A stretch of 9,208 bases of DNA from Chitinophagaceae bacterium (lineage in GTDB: Bacteria > Bacteroidota > Bacteroidia > Chitinophagales > Chitinophagaceae), in assembly GCA_947468255.1 (NCBI GenBank), contig CANIMM010000111.1:1-9208 (forward strand), given 5' to 3'. The notes below the pieces were generated by a model. It was given only the letters and a program-made list of their open reading frames with translations. It was not told where the DNA came from and did not search any database. The translations under genes were made by a program, and so were the position numbers. Below, piece after piece: positions 1 to 7,062 of this stretch (positions within the stretch are counted from its first letter, which is position 1; each line of letters starts with the position of its first letter).

Positions 1-635
1 AACTGTTTCGAATTCTTATCTTTTATCAAAAATAAAAAACTGGTAGCAGCAAGAAACTGGGCATATTTTTGAGGATCTTGAAAATAACTAGGGTATCTAA
101 TTACATCCAATACCAACACATTGCTGTTTAAAGACTTCTCAAATGAAAATTCAACACCAAATACAAACTGGCAAAGTAAAAATAGCAGTGAAAATATACT
201 GGCAAATTTTAAGGTATTAATAATTGATTTACAAAATATTGTATTTTCAACACATTCATCTATCAAAATTTTTGCAAAACCAAATATTGAAAAATATTGA
301 AATAATGCAACCCAAGTATCCTTTGACAAACTTGAGGCATTAAAGGCTCCCATAATTACAATGAAAGTTAATAAACAAAATACTACTACAAAAAAAGTAC
401 TGTTTGTTACTTTTTCCTGTTTTGACTTGTAAAATAATAAAAAGAAAAATATTGTCAAAAACTCAAAAATTGTAAAACTACCAAAACTAGGAATAAGATC
501 AATTGAAAGAAATGGAAAAAAAAATAAAATAAAATGAATAAAAACTTTGTTTTTGTCAGATTTTGTAAATAACATCTGAATAATAAATAATGACAAAACC
601 AATACAACAATGACTATTAAGTAATTTTTTGGCAT
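1..635 (-). CDS. Wzy/WaaL-like polysaccharide polymerase or ligase, N-terminal part (runs off the window)
   Basis: The open frame starts at the ATG at 635-633 and runs off the left edge, giving 211 codons. An in-frame TAG (638-636) lies directly before this ATG, so the start is well fixed. The product is very hydrophobic: membrane segments are visible at about residues 4-22, 33-48, 55-68, 81-97 and 142-160, with short charged linkers between. Near the visible end is RYPSYFQDPQKYAQFLAATS, which resembles the conserved region of O-antigen ligase/polymerase (Wzy_C-type) proteins, where an Arg and a 'F.dp..fa.fl' pattern precede another membrane helix. Such proteins join lipid-linked repeat units, or transfer the finished glycan, on the periplasmic face of the inner membrane. 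Its place 151 bases after a Wzc-like gene supports this. The C-terminal half is missing from the window, so polymerase cannot be told from ligase, and another polytopic membrane protein remains possible. Confidence 0.6.
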   Translation of the reverse strand, partial: MPKNYLIVIVVLVLSLFIIQMLFTKSDKNKVFIHFILFFFPFLSIDLIPSFGSFTIFEFLTIFFFLLFYKSKQEKVTNSTFFVVVFCLLTFIVIMGAFNASSLSKDTWVALFQYFSIFGFAKILIDECVENTIFCKSIINTLKFASIFSLLFLLCQFVFGVEFSFEKSLNSNVLVLDVIRYPSYFQDPQKYAQFLAATSFLFLIKDKNSKQ

Positions 636-720
636 CTAATTTACTAAAAATTGAATACTATTTTAAAAACACAAATAATGCGACCGGAAATTAAAAAACA
701 ATGTAGGATATTTTAATAAT

Positions 721-757
721 ACGGCTTCGCCGATCTCAGTCCCAGCGATGACAGAAA
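721..757. repeat. GC-rich intergenic patch resembling a dispersed extragenic repeat
   Basis: In the 151-base gap between the Wzc-like and Wzy-like genes, a short patch is much richer in G+C than the AT-rich DNA on both sides. It contains a perfect small inverted repeat, CGGC-TTC-GCCG (722-732), and an alternative pairing TCGC (727-730) with GCGA (745-748). Read on the minus strand it begins TGTCATCGCTGGGACTGAG, which recalls the 'GTCAT...GCGAAGC' style of short dispersed repeats found between genes in many bacteria. No second copy occurs in this window, so calling it a repeat is inference from style and composition. It could also be a weak attenuating hairpin after wzc, although no clean U-run follows. 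Confidence 0.35.
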
Positions 758-786
758 TTAAATAATATAGCTTTAAGTGGAAATTA

Positions 787-3126
787 TTAAACGGCAGCTT
801 TGTTCTTAATTAGCATTCTGGACTTTGATTTATCACCATAAGTGTATCCATATCCATAACCGGAATTGTTAGACAGATAACCTCTTTTTTTAACGCCATT
901 AAAGATGATAGCAGGATTGGTAAGCGGATTCACTTCGTTATTGTCATCAAATCTTTTTAAAAGAATTTTAGGGGTAAACTTGTGTCTAACAACGTACAAG
1001 GTAGTATTACAGCAAGCAGATAATACATGGGCATCTGTTACCAATACAATCGGTGCAGTGTCAATAATCAATACATCAAAGCGTTTACCTAACAATGATA
1101 TCATTTCTTCTATCATTCCATTTTCAAGTAATTCAGAAGGATCTTGTTGAATGCCACCAGAGGAAATGAAAAATAAATTGTCGTATTTAAGTACTGGATT
1201 AATAATTTCTTCTAATCTTTTATTACCCATCAAATAATCACACACTCCTGGTTCCTTATCTTTAGCAAAAATTTTTCCAAGCGAAGCATTGTGCAAATCG
1301 AGATCTACCAATGCTACTTTTTTACCAGTTAATGAAAAACTAATTGCCAGATTAGCCGAAATAAAACTTTTTCCTTCACCTGATATACTGGAAGTAAGCA
1401 ATATTTTATTATGAGTAGAGTCAATACCTAAGTATTGTAATGAAAATCGAATTTTTCTAAATTCTTCTGCAATAAAACTTCGTTTTCCAGCCTCAATCAA
1501 CAACTGTTTTTTTGACTTATTATATCCCAATTCTCCAATGATTGGAATGGAAGTGAGCGCTTCAATTTCATTCCGATAAAGAATAGTTGGACTAAATGTC
1601 TCCATCGTATTTACTAAAGCAATAGGCAATCCAAAAGTTGCAATAATAATTGCAGCAAGAATAATCAGTTTATTGGGACTAACAGGGGAATTGGAGGATT
1701 GTGCATAATTTACAACCCTAGTATCTGATAAATTAGAAGCGTAGGACAACTCACTTTCCTCTCTTTTCTGAAGTAAGAAGGAATAAATTCCACTTTTAAT
1801 ATTTTGATCCCTACTAATTTCAAGTAACTGCCTTTCTTTAACTGGAATGGAATGCAACATGTTGCTATAACGACTATTGGTAGCAGCTAAATATTTTTTA
1901 TTGGCCTCCAAATTATTACGTTGGCTTTGAATATTATCGATAATATTGGGCTTAATTTTATTGATTTGATCAGTTACAGAAACCAGTAAGGGATTATTTT
2001 CAGCAACCGTTTTTTTGAGTTTTTCGCGTTCCAACTCAGCTATATTTAAACTATTTAATAATTGTGACAAAGTTGGATCACTAACACCTAGCGTGGAAGG
2101 CGAAATACCCACATTGCTATTATTAGTCTGGATATGATTCTCTAGCTGATTAATTACAGACAACTGCATATTAACATCACTTAATTTTTGATCATTTGCA
2201 CTTACATTTTGTAAAAACAATTGACCTTGGGTACTAATATCGACTGCTTCACTCCCAGCCTTGTATTGCTGAATCTTTTGTTCAATTGCAGAAAGATCCC
2301 CACCCACTATATTTAACCTTTCCTCTATTAATGAGAGCGTTTTTTTTGCTAGTGCATTTTTTTCAGTAATAGCTTCATTATTATACGCTATAATGAGTTC
2401 ATTCAATACATCTTCTGCCAAATTTGTTTTATAATCCTTATAACTTAAATTGATAACACTAGACAATTTATTAGAAGCTGTCACTTTCAGATTTCCCAAT
2501 AAATTTTCGGCTGCTTCTTTCACTTCAAGAAGATTAAAATAATATGGGTATTGGTTATTGGATATGTTGTATTTCTCATTGGGTGAAAATTTAAATTTTC
2601 CATAAGTAGTGGTAAGCCATTCATTGATCGGCCCAATTGGCTGATTGTTTATAAATACAATCCCATTCAAGGAATTATATTTCAAATACAATTTTTCCTT
2701 AACCTTTTTAACTAAACCGGGATTAAACGACTCTATAGTGAGAGGAGCTTCCTGGTAAGCTGATAAGGAATTAAATTTAGTTTCCTGAAAAACGGGTGCA
2801 TATAAATGTAATTTATTGACAACATTATCGATGAGTGGCCTAGATTGAAGTACCTCGATTTCATTCTCTATAATCTTTTTTGCATTGATCATATTAAGGG
2901 ACTCCATTAATTTGGAATCATCATTTCCTTTTTTTTCATCCTTAATAATTAGAGAAGCAGTTGCTTCATATTTTGGGGAGGCATATAGGATATAAACATA
3001 TGCAAGGCCTGATGAAAAGACCAGAAACAGTAGAAATATTGGCCAGTATGCCAAATATTTATTCATCATTTTTACAAAAAGACTTTCTTCTTTTTGAGCT
3101 GGAAGTTTCCGATTATTCTTTTCCAT
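787..3126 (-). CDS. wzc: Wzc-like polysaccharide co-polymerase with tyrosine autokinase domain
   Basis: A 779-residue inner-membrane protein that controls polysaccharide chain length and assembly and phosphorylates its own C-terminal tyrosines. The N-terminal Wzz domain has a membrane helix at about residues 27-49. A long periplasmic region follows, with coiled-coil-like stretches around 250-330 and 360-460. A proline-rich SPVSPNK motif (480-486) leads into a second helix (about 487-506). The cytoplasmic BY-kinase domain shows the oligomerisation motif ExxRxxR (E554, R557, R560), Walker A GEGKS (583-587), Walker A' DLDLH (608-612) and Walker B VLIIDTAP (685-692, D689). The tail carries a tyrosine cluster (Y750, Y757, Y759, Y761, Y763). 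Length and order match full-length fused Wzc proteins. The usual Walker A' form is DxDxR, but here the last position is His612. The gene begins one base after the stop of the Wza-like gene, so the two are almost certainly co-transcribed and probably translationally linked. Confidence 0.95.
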   Translation of the reverse strand: MEKNNRKLPAQKEESLFVKMMNKYLAYWPIFLLFLVFSSGLAYVYILYASPKYEATASLIIKDEKKGNDDSKLMESLNMINAKKIIENEIEVLQSRPLIDNVVNKLHLYAPVFQETKFNSLSAYQEAPLTIESFNPGLVKKVKEKLYLKYNSLNGIVFINNQPIGPINEWLTTTYGKFKFSPNEKYNISNNQYPYYFNLLEVKEAAENLLGNLKVTASNKLSSVINLSYKDYKTNLAEDVLNELIIAYNNEAITEKNALAKKTLSLIEERLNIVGGDLSAIEQKIQQYKAGSEAVDISTQGQLFLQNVSANDQKLSDVNMQLSVINQLENHIQTNNSNVGISPSTLGVSDPTLSQLLNSLNIAELEREKLKKTVAENNPLLVSVTDQINKIKPNIIDNIQSQRNNLEANKKYLAATNSRYSNMLHSIPVKERQLLEISRDQNIKSGIYSFLLQKREESELSYASNLSDTRVVNYAQSSNSPVSPNKLIILAAIIIATFGLPIALVNTMETFSPTILYRNEIEALTSIPIIGELGYNKSKKQLLIEAGKRSFIAEEFRKIRFSLQYLGIDSTHNKILLTSSISGEGKSFISANLAISFSLTGKKVALVDLDLHNASLGKIFAKDKEPGVCDYLMGNKRLEEIINPVLKYDNLFFISSGGIQQDPSELLENGMIEEMISLLGKRFDVLIIDTAPIVLVTDAHVLSACCNTTLYVVRHKFTPKILLKRFDDNNEVNPLTNPAIIFNGVKKRGYLSNNSGYGYGYTYGDKSKSRMLIKNKAAV

Positions 3127-3127
3127 A

Positions 3128-3913
3128 TTAATTTATAATTCTGTCTAAAACAATTACAACTACTGATAATCCAGATAATATTGCTGGCACCAATTGACGG
3201 CCACGCCCAACACTAGCCACCTTATCCTTATTGGGTTCAACATATACCACATCATTTGGCAGCAAATAGTAATAAGGAGAGGTTAGGAAATCCTTTGAAT
3301 TAAGGTCAACATGTTTAACCTTTTTATTACCCTGCGTTTCCCTTATCACTAATACATTGTCCTTTTTGCCATAAATTGTAATATCACCTGCAAGGCCGAG
3401 TGCTTTTAATAGGGATATTTTTTCATTTGGAACGTTAATTACAGTTGGATGACCCACTTCGCCAATTACGGTTACCTCAAAATTGAGATGCCGTATGTTT
3501 ACAATTGGATCGATTAGTAATTTCTTATCCAATACCATTTGGGTGATATTATTTTTTAGCTGATTTTTAGAAAGACCAGCAGCTTGGATATTTCCTAGAA
3601 TAGGCAATTGAACAAAACCTTCCGTATTAACCAGGTAACCCGAAGACTGTGAATTATTGCCAACGGATGAAGTAGAACTGATAACCAAATTATTAGTAGT
3701 ATTAAATAACGCGGAGGCATCAGGATTAAGACTAGTTATGGCAATACTTAGTATGTCATTATTCTGAATTAAATTATCAGCTTCAACGGGCATTTTCAAA
3801 TAGCTAGAATCGGTTGCGTTGTTAAGATAAACTGAATTTTTAGTGCTGATACAAGAAGAAAAAAACAAAATCAATTGAAATAAAAGCATCAGCGATACAA
3901 TCGGTTTGGCCAT
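3128..3913 (-). CDS. wza: Wza-like polysaccharide export lipoprotein
   Basis: A 261-residue secreted lipoprotein that likely forms the outer-membrane or periplasmic export channel for the polysaccharide and docks on the Wzc-like protein encoded next. Residues 1-20 form a signal peptide (KPIVSLMLLFQLILFFSS) ending in a lipobox with Cys21 (FSSC). Residues about 45-140 match the polysaccharide export (Poly_export) domain, with DILSIAITSLNPD at 53-65 and an E-G-x-V-x-L-P-x-L-G segment at 98-107. An SLBB domain follows from about 146 (VTVIGEVGHP) to 200. The C-terminus has a hydrophobic helix (about 241-259) after a basic, glycine-rich stretch; this tail is common in the short Bacteroidota Wza-like proteins, which are shorter than the roughly 380-residue enterobacterial Wza. 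The ATG at 3913 is the only start before an upstream in-frame TAA. No Shine-Dalgarno sequence is seen. Confidence 0.93.
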   Translation of the reverse strand: MAKPIVSLMLLFQLILFFSSCISTKNSVYLNNATDSSYLKMPVEADNLIQNNDILSIAITSLNPDASALFNTTNNLVISSTSSVGNNSQSSGYLVNTEGFVQLPILGNIQAAGLSKNQLKNNITQMVLDKKLLIDPIVNIRHLNFEVTVIGEVGHPTVINVPNEKISLLKALGLAGDITIYGKKDNVLVIRETQGNKKVKHVDLNSKDFLTSPYYYLLPNDVVYVEPNKDKVASVGRGRQLVPAILSGLSVVVIVLDRIIN

Positions 3914-4334
3914 ACAATTAATATTATGTTGTTAAATAAAAATCAGAATGTAAGAAGGTAAAAGATGGAGCTTGTTCTTAGGAGGGCTGCAGACCTATTA
4001 AACAGGTGCTATTTAATAATTCAAACAGAGGACTAATTCTTGGTAGGAATGAATTTAACTGGAAAATATAGAAGAATAGATAACTAGTAATCGTAGGGAG
4101 AATGGAATTTTATTAATTTATAAAAACGTATTAAGTAAATTTAATATTTAATACTTTGTTTTCCTAATTTTTTAAATATAAAAATCAAAATAAATTGTAC
4201 AACTATATAAAGTTGGATTGAATGGCAATACATACTGATAATATTCAGTCAGGATAAAGCAATCAGTCGTTTTCGGTAATGAACAAAAGCTAAAAATATT
4301 AGCGGCAATATCAATTCAGCAATTCAATTTTTAC
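3914..4334. other. Long AT-rich leader between the PUR-protein terminator and the Wza-like gene
   Basis: About 420 bases without a convincing gene. I found no open frame worth calling on either strand. The stretch should hold the promoter of the wza-wzc block, but no good TAnnTTTG element on the minus strand was found; the nearest is TTATTTTG (4193-4186), one base off and without a well-spaced -33 partner. Small inverted repeats are present: ACCTGTTTAATAGGT on the minus strand (4007-3993, 5-bp stem with one G-U pair) and ACTGA/TCAGT (4234-4238 with 4245-4249). The first sits in a patch (about 3966-4010) richer in G+C than its surroundings, close to the 5' end of the wza leader. A short direct repeat of CAATTCA occurs at 4312-4318 and 4320-4326. 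Confidence 0.5.
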
Positions 4335-4365
4335 AAAAAAAAATCCTCCACAAAAGCGAAGGATT
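4335..4365 (-). terminator. Rho-independent terminator after the PUR-family gene
   Basis: On the minus strand, AATCCTTCGC (4365-4356), a UUUU loop (4355-4352) and GUGGAGGAUU (4351-4342) form a 10-bp stem with two G-U pairs. An unbroken U-run continues to 4335. It begins 23 bases after the stop codon of the PUR-family gene (4389-4391). This is the clearest terminator in the window, and it separates that gene from the downstream wza-wzc block, which must therefore have its own promoter or depend on readthrough. Confidence 0.9.
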
Positions 4366-4388
4366 GACTTGAATACTATTTGGATAAT

Positions 4389-4853
4389 TTACCATTTGTC
4401 AACTTCTTCTGTACTTCCATTATCTAGTGGTTCCTGTGTCTCAGGTTCACTTTTAATAGGAGGGGCTATTGTTTCATTTTCTATAGAAATTGCTGGGGAA
4501 CTATCGGAAGCTTCATTTTCGACAGGAGCATTTTGGTACTGACCATCTTCTCCTTCATATGGATTATCATGATTGAAAGCATCAAAATCAAAGTCTGGCA
4601 TTAAATCAGTCTTAACATAATCAATCGCTTCAGCAAGCCCCTTTATAAACTTATTGAAATCCTCTTTATACAAAAATATTTTATGCCTATCATAACCTTC
4701 AGAATCAAAGCGTTTACGGCTTTCAGTGATTGTTAAATAATAATCGCTGCCACGGGTTTCCCTTACATCAAAAAAGTAAGTCCTACGTTTTCCTGCTCTA
4801 ATGCGTTTACTATAAACGCTTTCCATTTTTTTGTCATTGTTTTCGTACGCCAC
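4389..4853 (-). CDS. PUR-family (DUF3276) DNA/RNA-binding protein
   Basis: A 154-residue cytoplasmic protein. Residues about 11-83 match the DUF3276/PUR-alpha-like family of Bacteroidota: ESVYSKRIRAGKRRTYFFDV, then DYYLTITESRKRF, then HKIFLYKEDFNKFIKGL, the strand-strand-helix pattern of a PUR repeat. Family knowledge suggests single-stranded DNA or RNA binding; the cellular role is not established. Residues from about 84 to 154 are an acidic, low-complexity, probably disordered tail rich in D, E, N, P and S. The frame opens with GTG at 4853; an in-frame ATG at residue 10 (4826) is the alternative start. I prefer GTG because the sequence it adds (MAYENNDKK) looks like the usual N-terminus of relatives, but this is from memory. 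The gene has its own promoter-like site upstream and a strong terminator downstream, so it can be a single transcription unit. Confidence 0.9.
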   Translation of the reverse strand: MAYENNDKKMESVYSKRIRAGKRRTYFFDVRETRGSDYYLTITESRKRFDSEGYDRHKIFLYKEDFNKFIKGLAEAIDYVKTDLMPDFDFDAFNHDNPYEGEDGQYQNAPVENEASDSSPAISIENETIAPPIKSEPETQEPLDNGSTEEVDKW

Positions 4854-4904
4854 AGTTAATTTTTTTTGGATGAATGGATAATAATATATTAATTAAAAAC
4901 AAGA

Positions 4905-4934
4905 CAAAGATATAGCTGTTTTTGAAATAGCAAA
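4905..4934 (-). promoter_or_regulatory. Bacteroidota-type promoter for the PUR-family gene
   Basis: On the minus strand, TTTG (4934-4931) is followed after 18 bases by TATCTTTG (4912-4905). This agrees with the Bacteroidota primary sigma consensus of a -33 TTTG and a -7 TAnnTTTG separated by about 19 bases. Transcription would begin near 4898, leaving a leader of about 45 bases before the GTG start. Confidence 0.75.
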
Positions 4935-5008
4935 ATAATCAGCCATATTTTAAAAGAACTTGGGCTTCGTAACCTTAAAAAACAGGTATTTGTACGTAAA
5001 ATCCTAAT

Positions 5009-6865
5009 TTAAATCGATTCATTTTTAGATCTAAGCCCATCCTGCACCTGCTGACGAGCATACATTTCCGCATAAAATCCATTTTGTTGCAATAATTCAG
5101 TATGGGTTCCCTGCTCAATAATTTTGCCATCAGCTAACACAATTACTTTGTCAAAATGTAGTAAGGAGAAAATCCGATGCGTTATAATCACCGCTGTTTT
5201 ATCCTTCCACCAAATATTCAAATTATTCAAAATTTCCTTTTCGGTTTTTGCATCTACTGCACTCAAGCAGTCGTCAAATATCACCAAAGAAGGATCCTTT
5301 AACAATGCCCTTGCAATTGAAATCCGTTGTTTTTGACCTCCGCTGAGCGTTACTCCCCTTTCGCCTATCATTGTTTGATACCCTTTGGAGAAACCTTCTA
5401 TTTCATTGTGTATACCTGCAATTTTAGCTGCCTGAATTACCGCTTCCAAGCTTGCCGAATCAACCCCAAAAGCAATATTATTTTGAACCGTTTCACTAAA
5501 TAAAAATACATCTTGGGGCACATAACTGATTTGAGAACGCAACCATTGAATGTCAATCTTATCTATCGGTACCTTATCATACCGTATCAAACCTTGTTGG
5601 GCATCATACATTCTAAGCAGTAGCTGAGCAATAGTAGATTTTCCCGATCCCGTTCTACCGACAATAGCTATTTTTTCACCTTTATTAATTACCAGAGAAA
5701 AATCTTTAATAGCATGAATACCAGTATGGGGATAAGTAAAATCAACATTAGCAAAATTGATATTTTGATTTATGGAAGGCTTTAATAAAGCTTCGGATTG
5801 CTGAATAGCAGGAGTAGTTTGCAGAAATTCATTGATTCTTTTTTGGGAGGCTGAGGCTCGTTGCGTCATACTAGCTGTCCAACCAATGGCACTGACAGGA
5901 AAACTGAGCATTTGGATATATAACACAAATTCTGCGATCGTACCAATGCTAGTACCAGGCACTCCGTTCACCACGTCCATTCCCCCAACCATAATAGTAA
6001 TTAAAGTACTCAAACCAATCAATAGCCCAATACTCGGAAAATAGATGGCCTCCGTTTTGGCCAAAGCAAGCGCATGCTGCTTATATAACTCACTATTTTT
6101 TGAAAAAAAACCAAGCATTGCTTTTTCCTGAACAAATGATTTTATCACTCGTATACCACTATAGGATTCCTGTGCATTAGAAGTGAGATCACTTAACAAG
6201 GCTTGAATACGCTCACTCTTTTTATTAATAATGGTATTTACAAAATAAATAGTAAGCGCAAGGATAGGTAAAGGTGATAAGGCAATCAAGGTGAGTTTGG
6301 GGCTAGCCTGTATCATAAAATAGATACTAAAAAATAGAACCGCTGCCAAATTAATGAAATACATCAAAGCTGGACCGGTAAACATTCTTACCCGACTTAC
6401 ATCTTCTGAAATTCGGCTCATCAAATCTCCGGTGCTATGTGTTTTATAAAAATTAGTATCGAGTTGCTGGTAATGGTTGAAGACCTGGTTTTTTTGGCTG
6501 AATTCAATTAACCGACTCATTACAATAATGGTTTGACGCATCAAAAACATGAAAAACCCACTTATCAAAGCGATCAGAAGTAAAATAATACTACACCATA
6601 CGACCTTAAAGCTGATGGGCTTGGATTCAAGTTTGGCAATAATGAGTTCAACAACAAAATCATATCCTTTTTTATTAACAACCGGTGGATGAGTTAGATT
6701 GATAGCAGCAGCAGAAGAACTCGTTACAACTGTATTGACAACATAACCAGTTAATTGAGGTGCAAGAATTCGAAAATAATTAGTAAGTAAGATAAAAATA
6801 ATCCCTAACAGAAATCGATACCGGTATTTCCAAAAAAAAGGATTGAGCGCTGCAAGATGTTTCAT
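5009..6865 (-). CDS. ABC exporter, fused permease and ATPase (MsbA/multidrug type)
   Basis: A 618-residue half-transporter acting as a dimer in the inner membrane; lipids, drugs or lipid-linked sugars are all possible cargo. The membrane domain has six helices at about residues 17-36, 86-108, 164-185, 190-212, 277-295 and 308-330, with a long first external loop (about 45-85). The ATPase domain shows A-loop Tyr378, Walker A GRTGSGKS (403-410), Q-loop Gln451, signature LSGGQ (507-511), Walker B LVIFDD (527-532), D-loop SAVD (535-538) and switch His563. The residue after the Walker B Asp is Asp532 rather than the usual catalytic Glu, as known from degenerate sites of heterodimeric exporters. 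No partner half-transporter is next to it. An in-frame TGA lies directly before the ATG, fixing the start. It sits between polysaccharide genes, but nothing in its sequence ties it to them. Confidence 0.93.
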   Translation of the reverse strand: MKHLAALNPFFWKYRYRFLLGIIFILLTNYFRILAPQLTGYVVNTVVTSSSAAAINLTHPPVVNKKGYDFVVELIIAKLESKPISFKVVWCSIILLLIALISGFFMFLMRQTIIVMSRLIEFSQKNQVFNHYQQLDTNFYKTHSTGDLMSRISEDVSRVRMFTGPALMYFINLAAVLFFSIYFMIQASPKLTLIALSPLPILALTIYFVNTIINKKSERIQALLSDLTSNAQESYSGIRVIKSFVQEKAMLGFFSKNSELYKQHALALAKTEAIYFPSIGLLIGLSTLITIMVGGMDVVNGVPGTSIGTIAEFVLYIQMLSFPVSAIGWTASMTQRASASQKRINEFLQTTPAIQQSEALLKPSINQNINFANVDFTYPHTGIHAIKDFSLVINKGEKIAIVGRTGSGKSTIAQLLLRMYDAQQGLIRYDKVPIDKIDIQWLRSQISYVPQDVFLFSETVQNNIAFGVDSASLEAVIQAAKIAGIHNEIEGFSKGYQTMIGERGVTLSGGQKQRISIARALLKDPSLVIFDDCLSAVDAKTEKEILNNLNIWWKDKTAVIITHRIFSLLHFDKVIVLADGKIIEQGTHTELLQQNGFYAEMYARQQVQDGLRSKNESI

Positions 6866-6871
6866 TCAGTG

Positions 6872-6879
6872 CAAAAGTA
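6872..6879 (-). promoter_or_regulatory. -7-like element directly before the ABC exporter start
   Basis: The minus strand reads TACTTTTG (6879-6872), a full match to TAnnTTTG, ending only 6 bases before the ATG at 6865. A start site at the usual distance would fall on or next to the ATG, giving a leaderless or nearly leaderless message. The -33 region is poor: no TTTG lies at the expected 18-20 base spacing (the nearest CAAA on the plus strand starts at 6905, 25 bases away). The match could therefore be chance in AT-rich DNA. Confidence 0.5.
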
Positions 6880-7062
6880 ATAAATTAGACAGAAGGAACA
6901 GCTACAAACAAACTAAGAAACAGAAATAAGGCTCAAACACTAAATGGAGAATAATGCAGCCAAATCGCTAAAAAACAATAAAAATTAGAATAAAGGGGGG
7001 AGCTTTTCAGTGAAAAGAGTAATAATTTAATACTAAAGTTTAAAAATGAAAACTATAGGGAA

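Noticed and set aside
905..1150. Plus-strand 81-codon open frame opposite the Wzc-like kinase domain
   Set aside because: Antisense to conserved kinase sequence, with no family resemblance and no supporting signals.
7003..7017. Perfect inverted repeat CTTTTC-AGT-GAAAAG after the glycosyltransferase as a terminator
   Set aside because: The stem is short and AT-rich, and on the minus strand it is followed by a C-run (complement of G 6995-7000), not a U-run.
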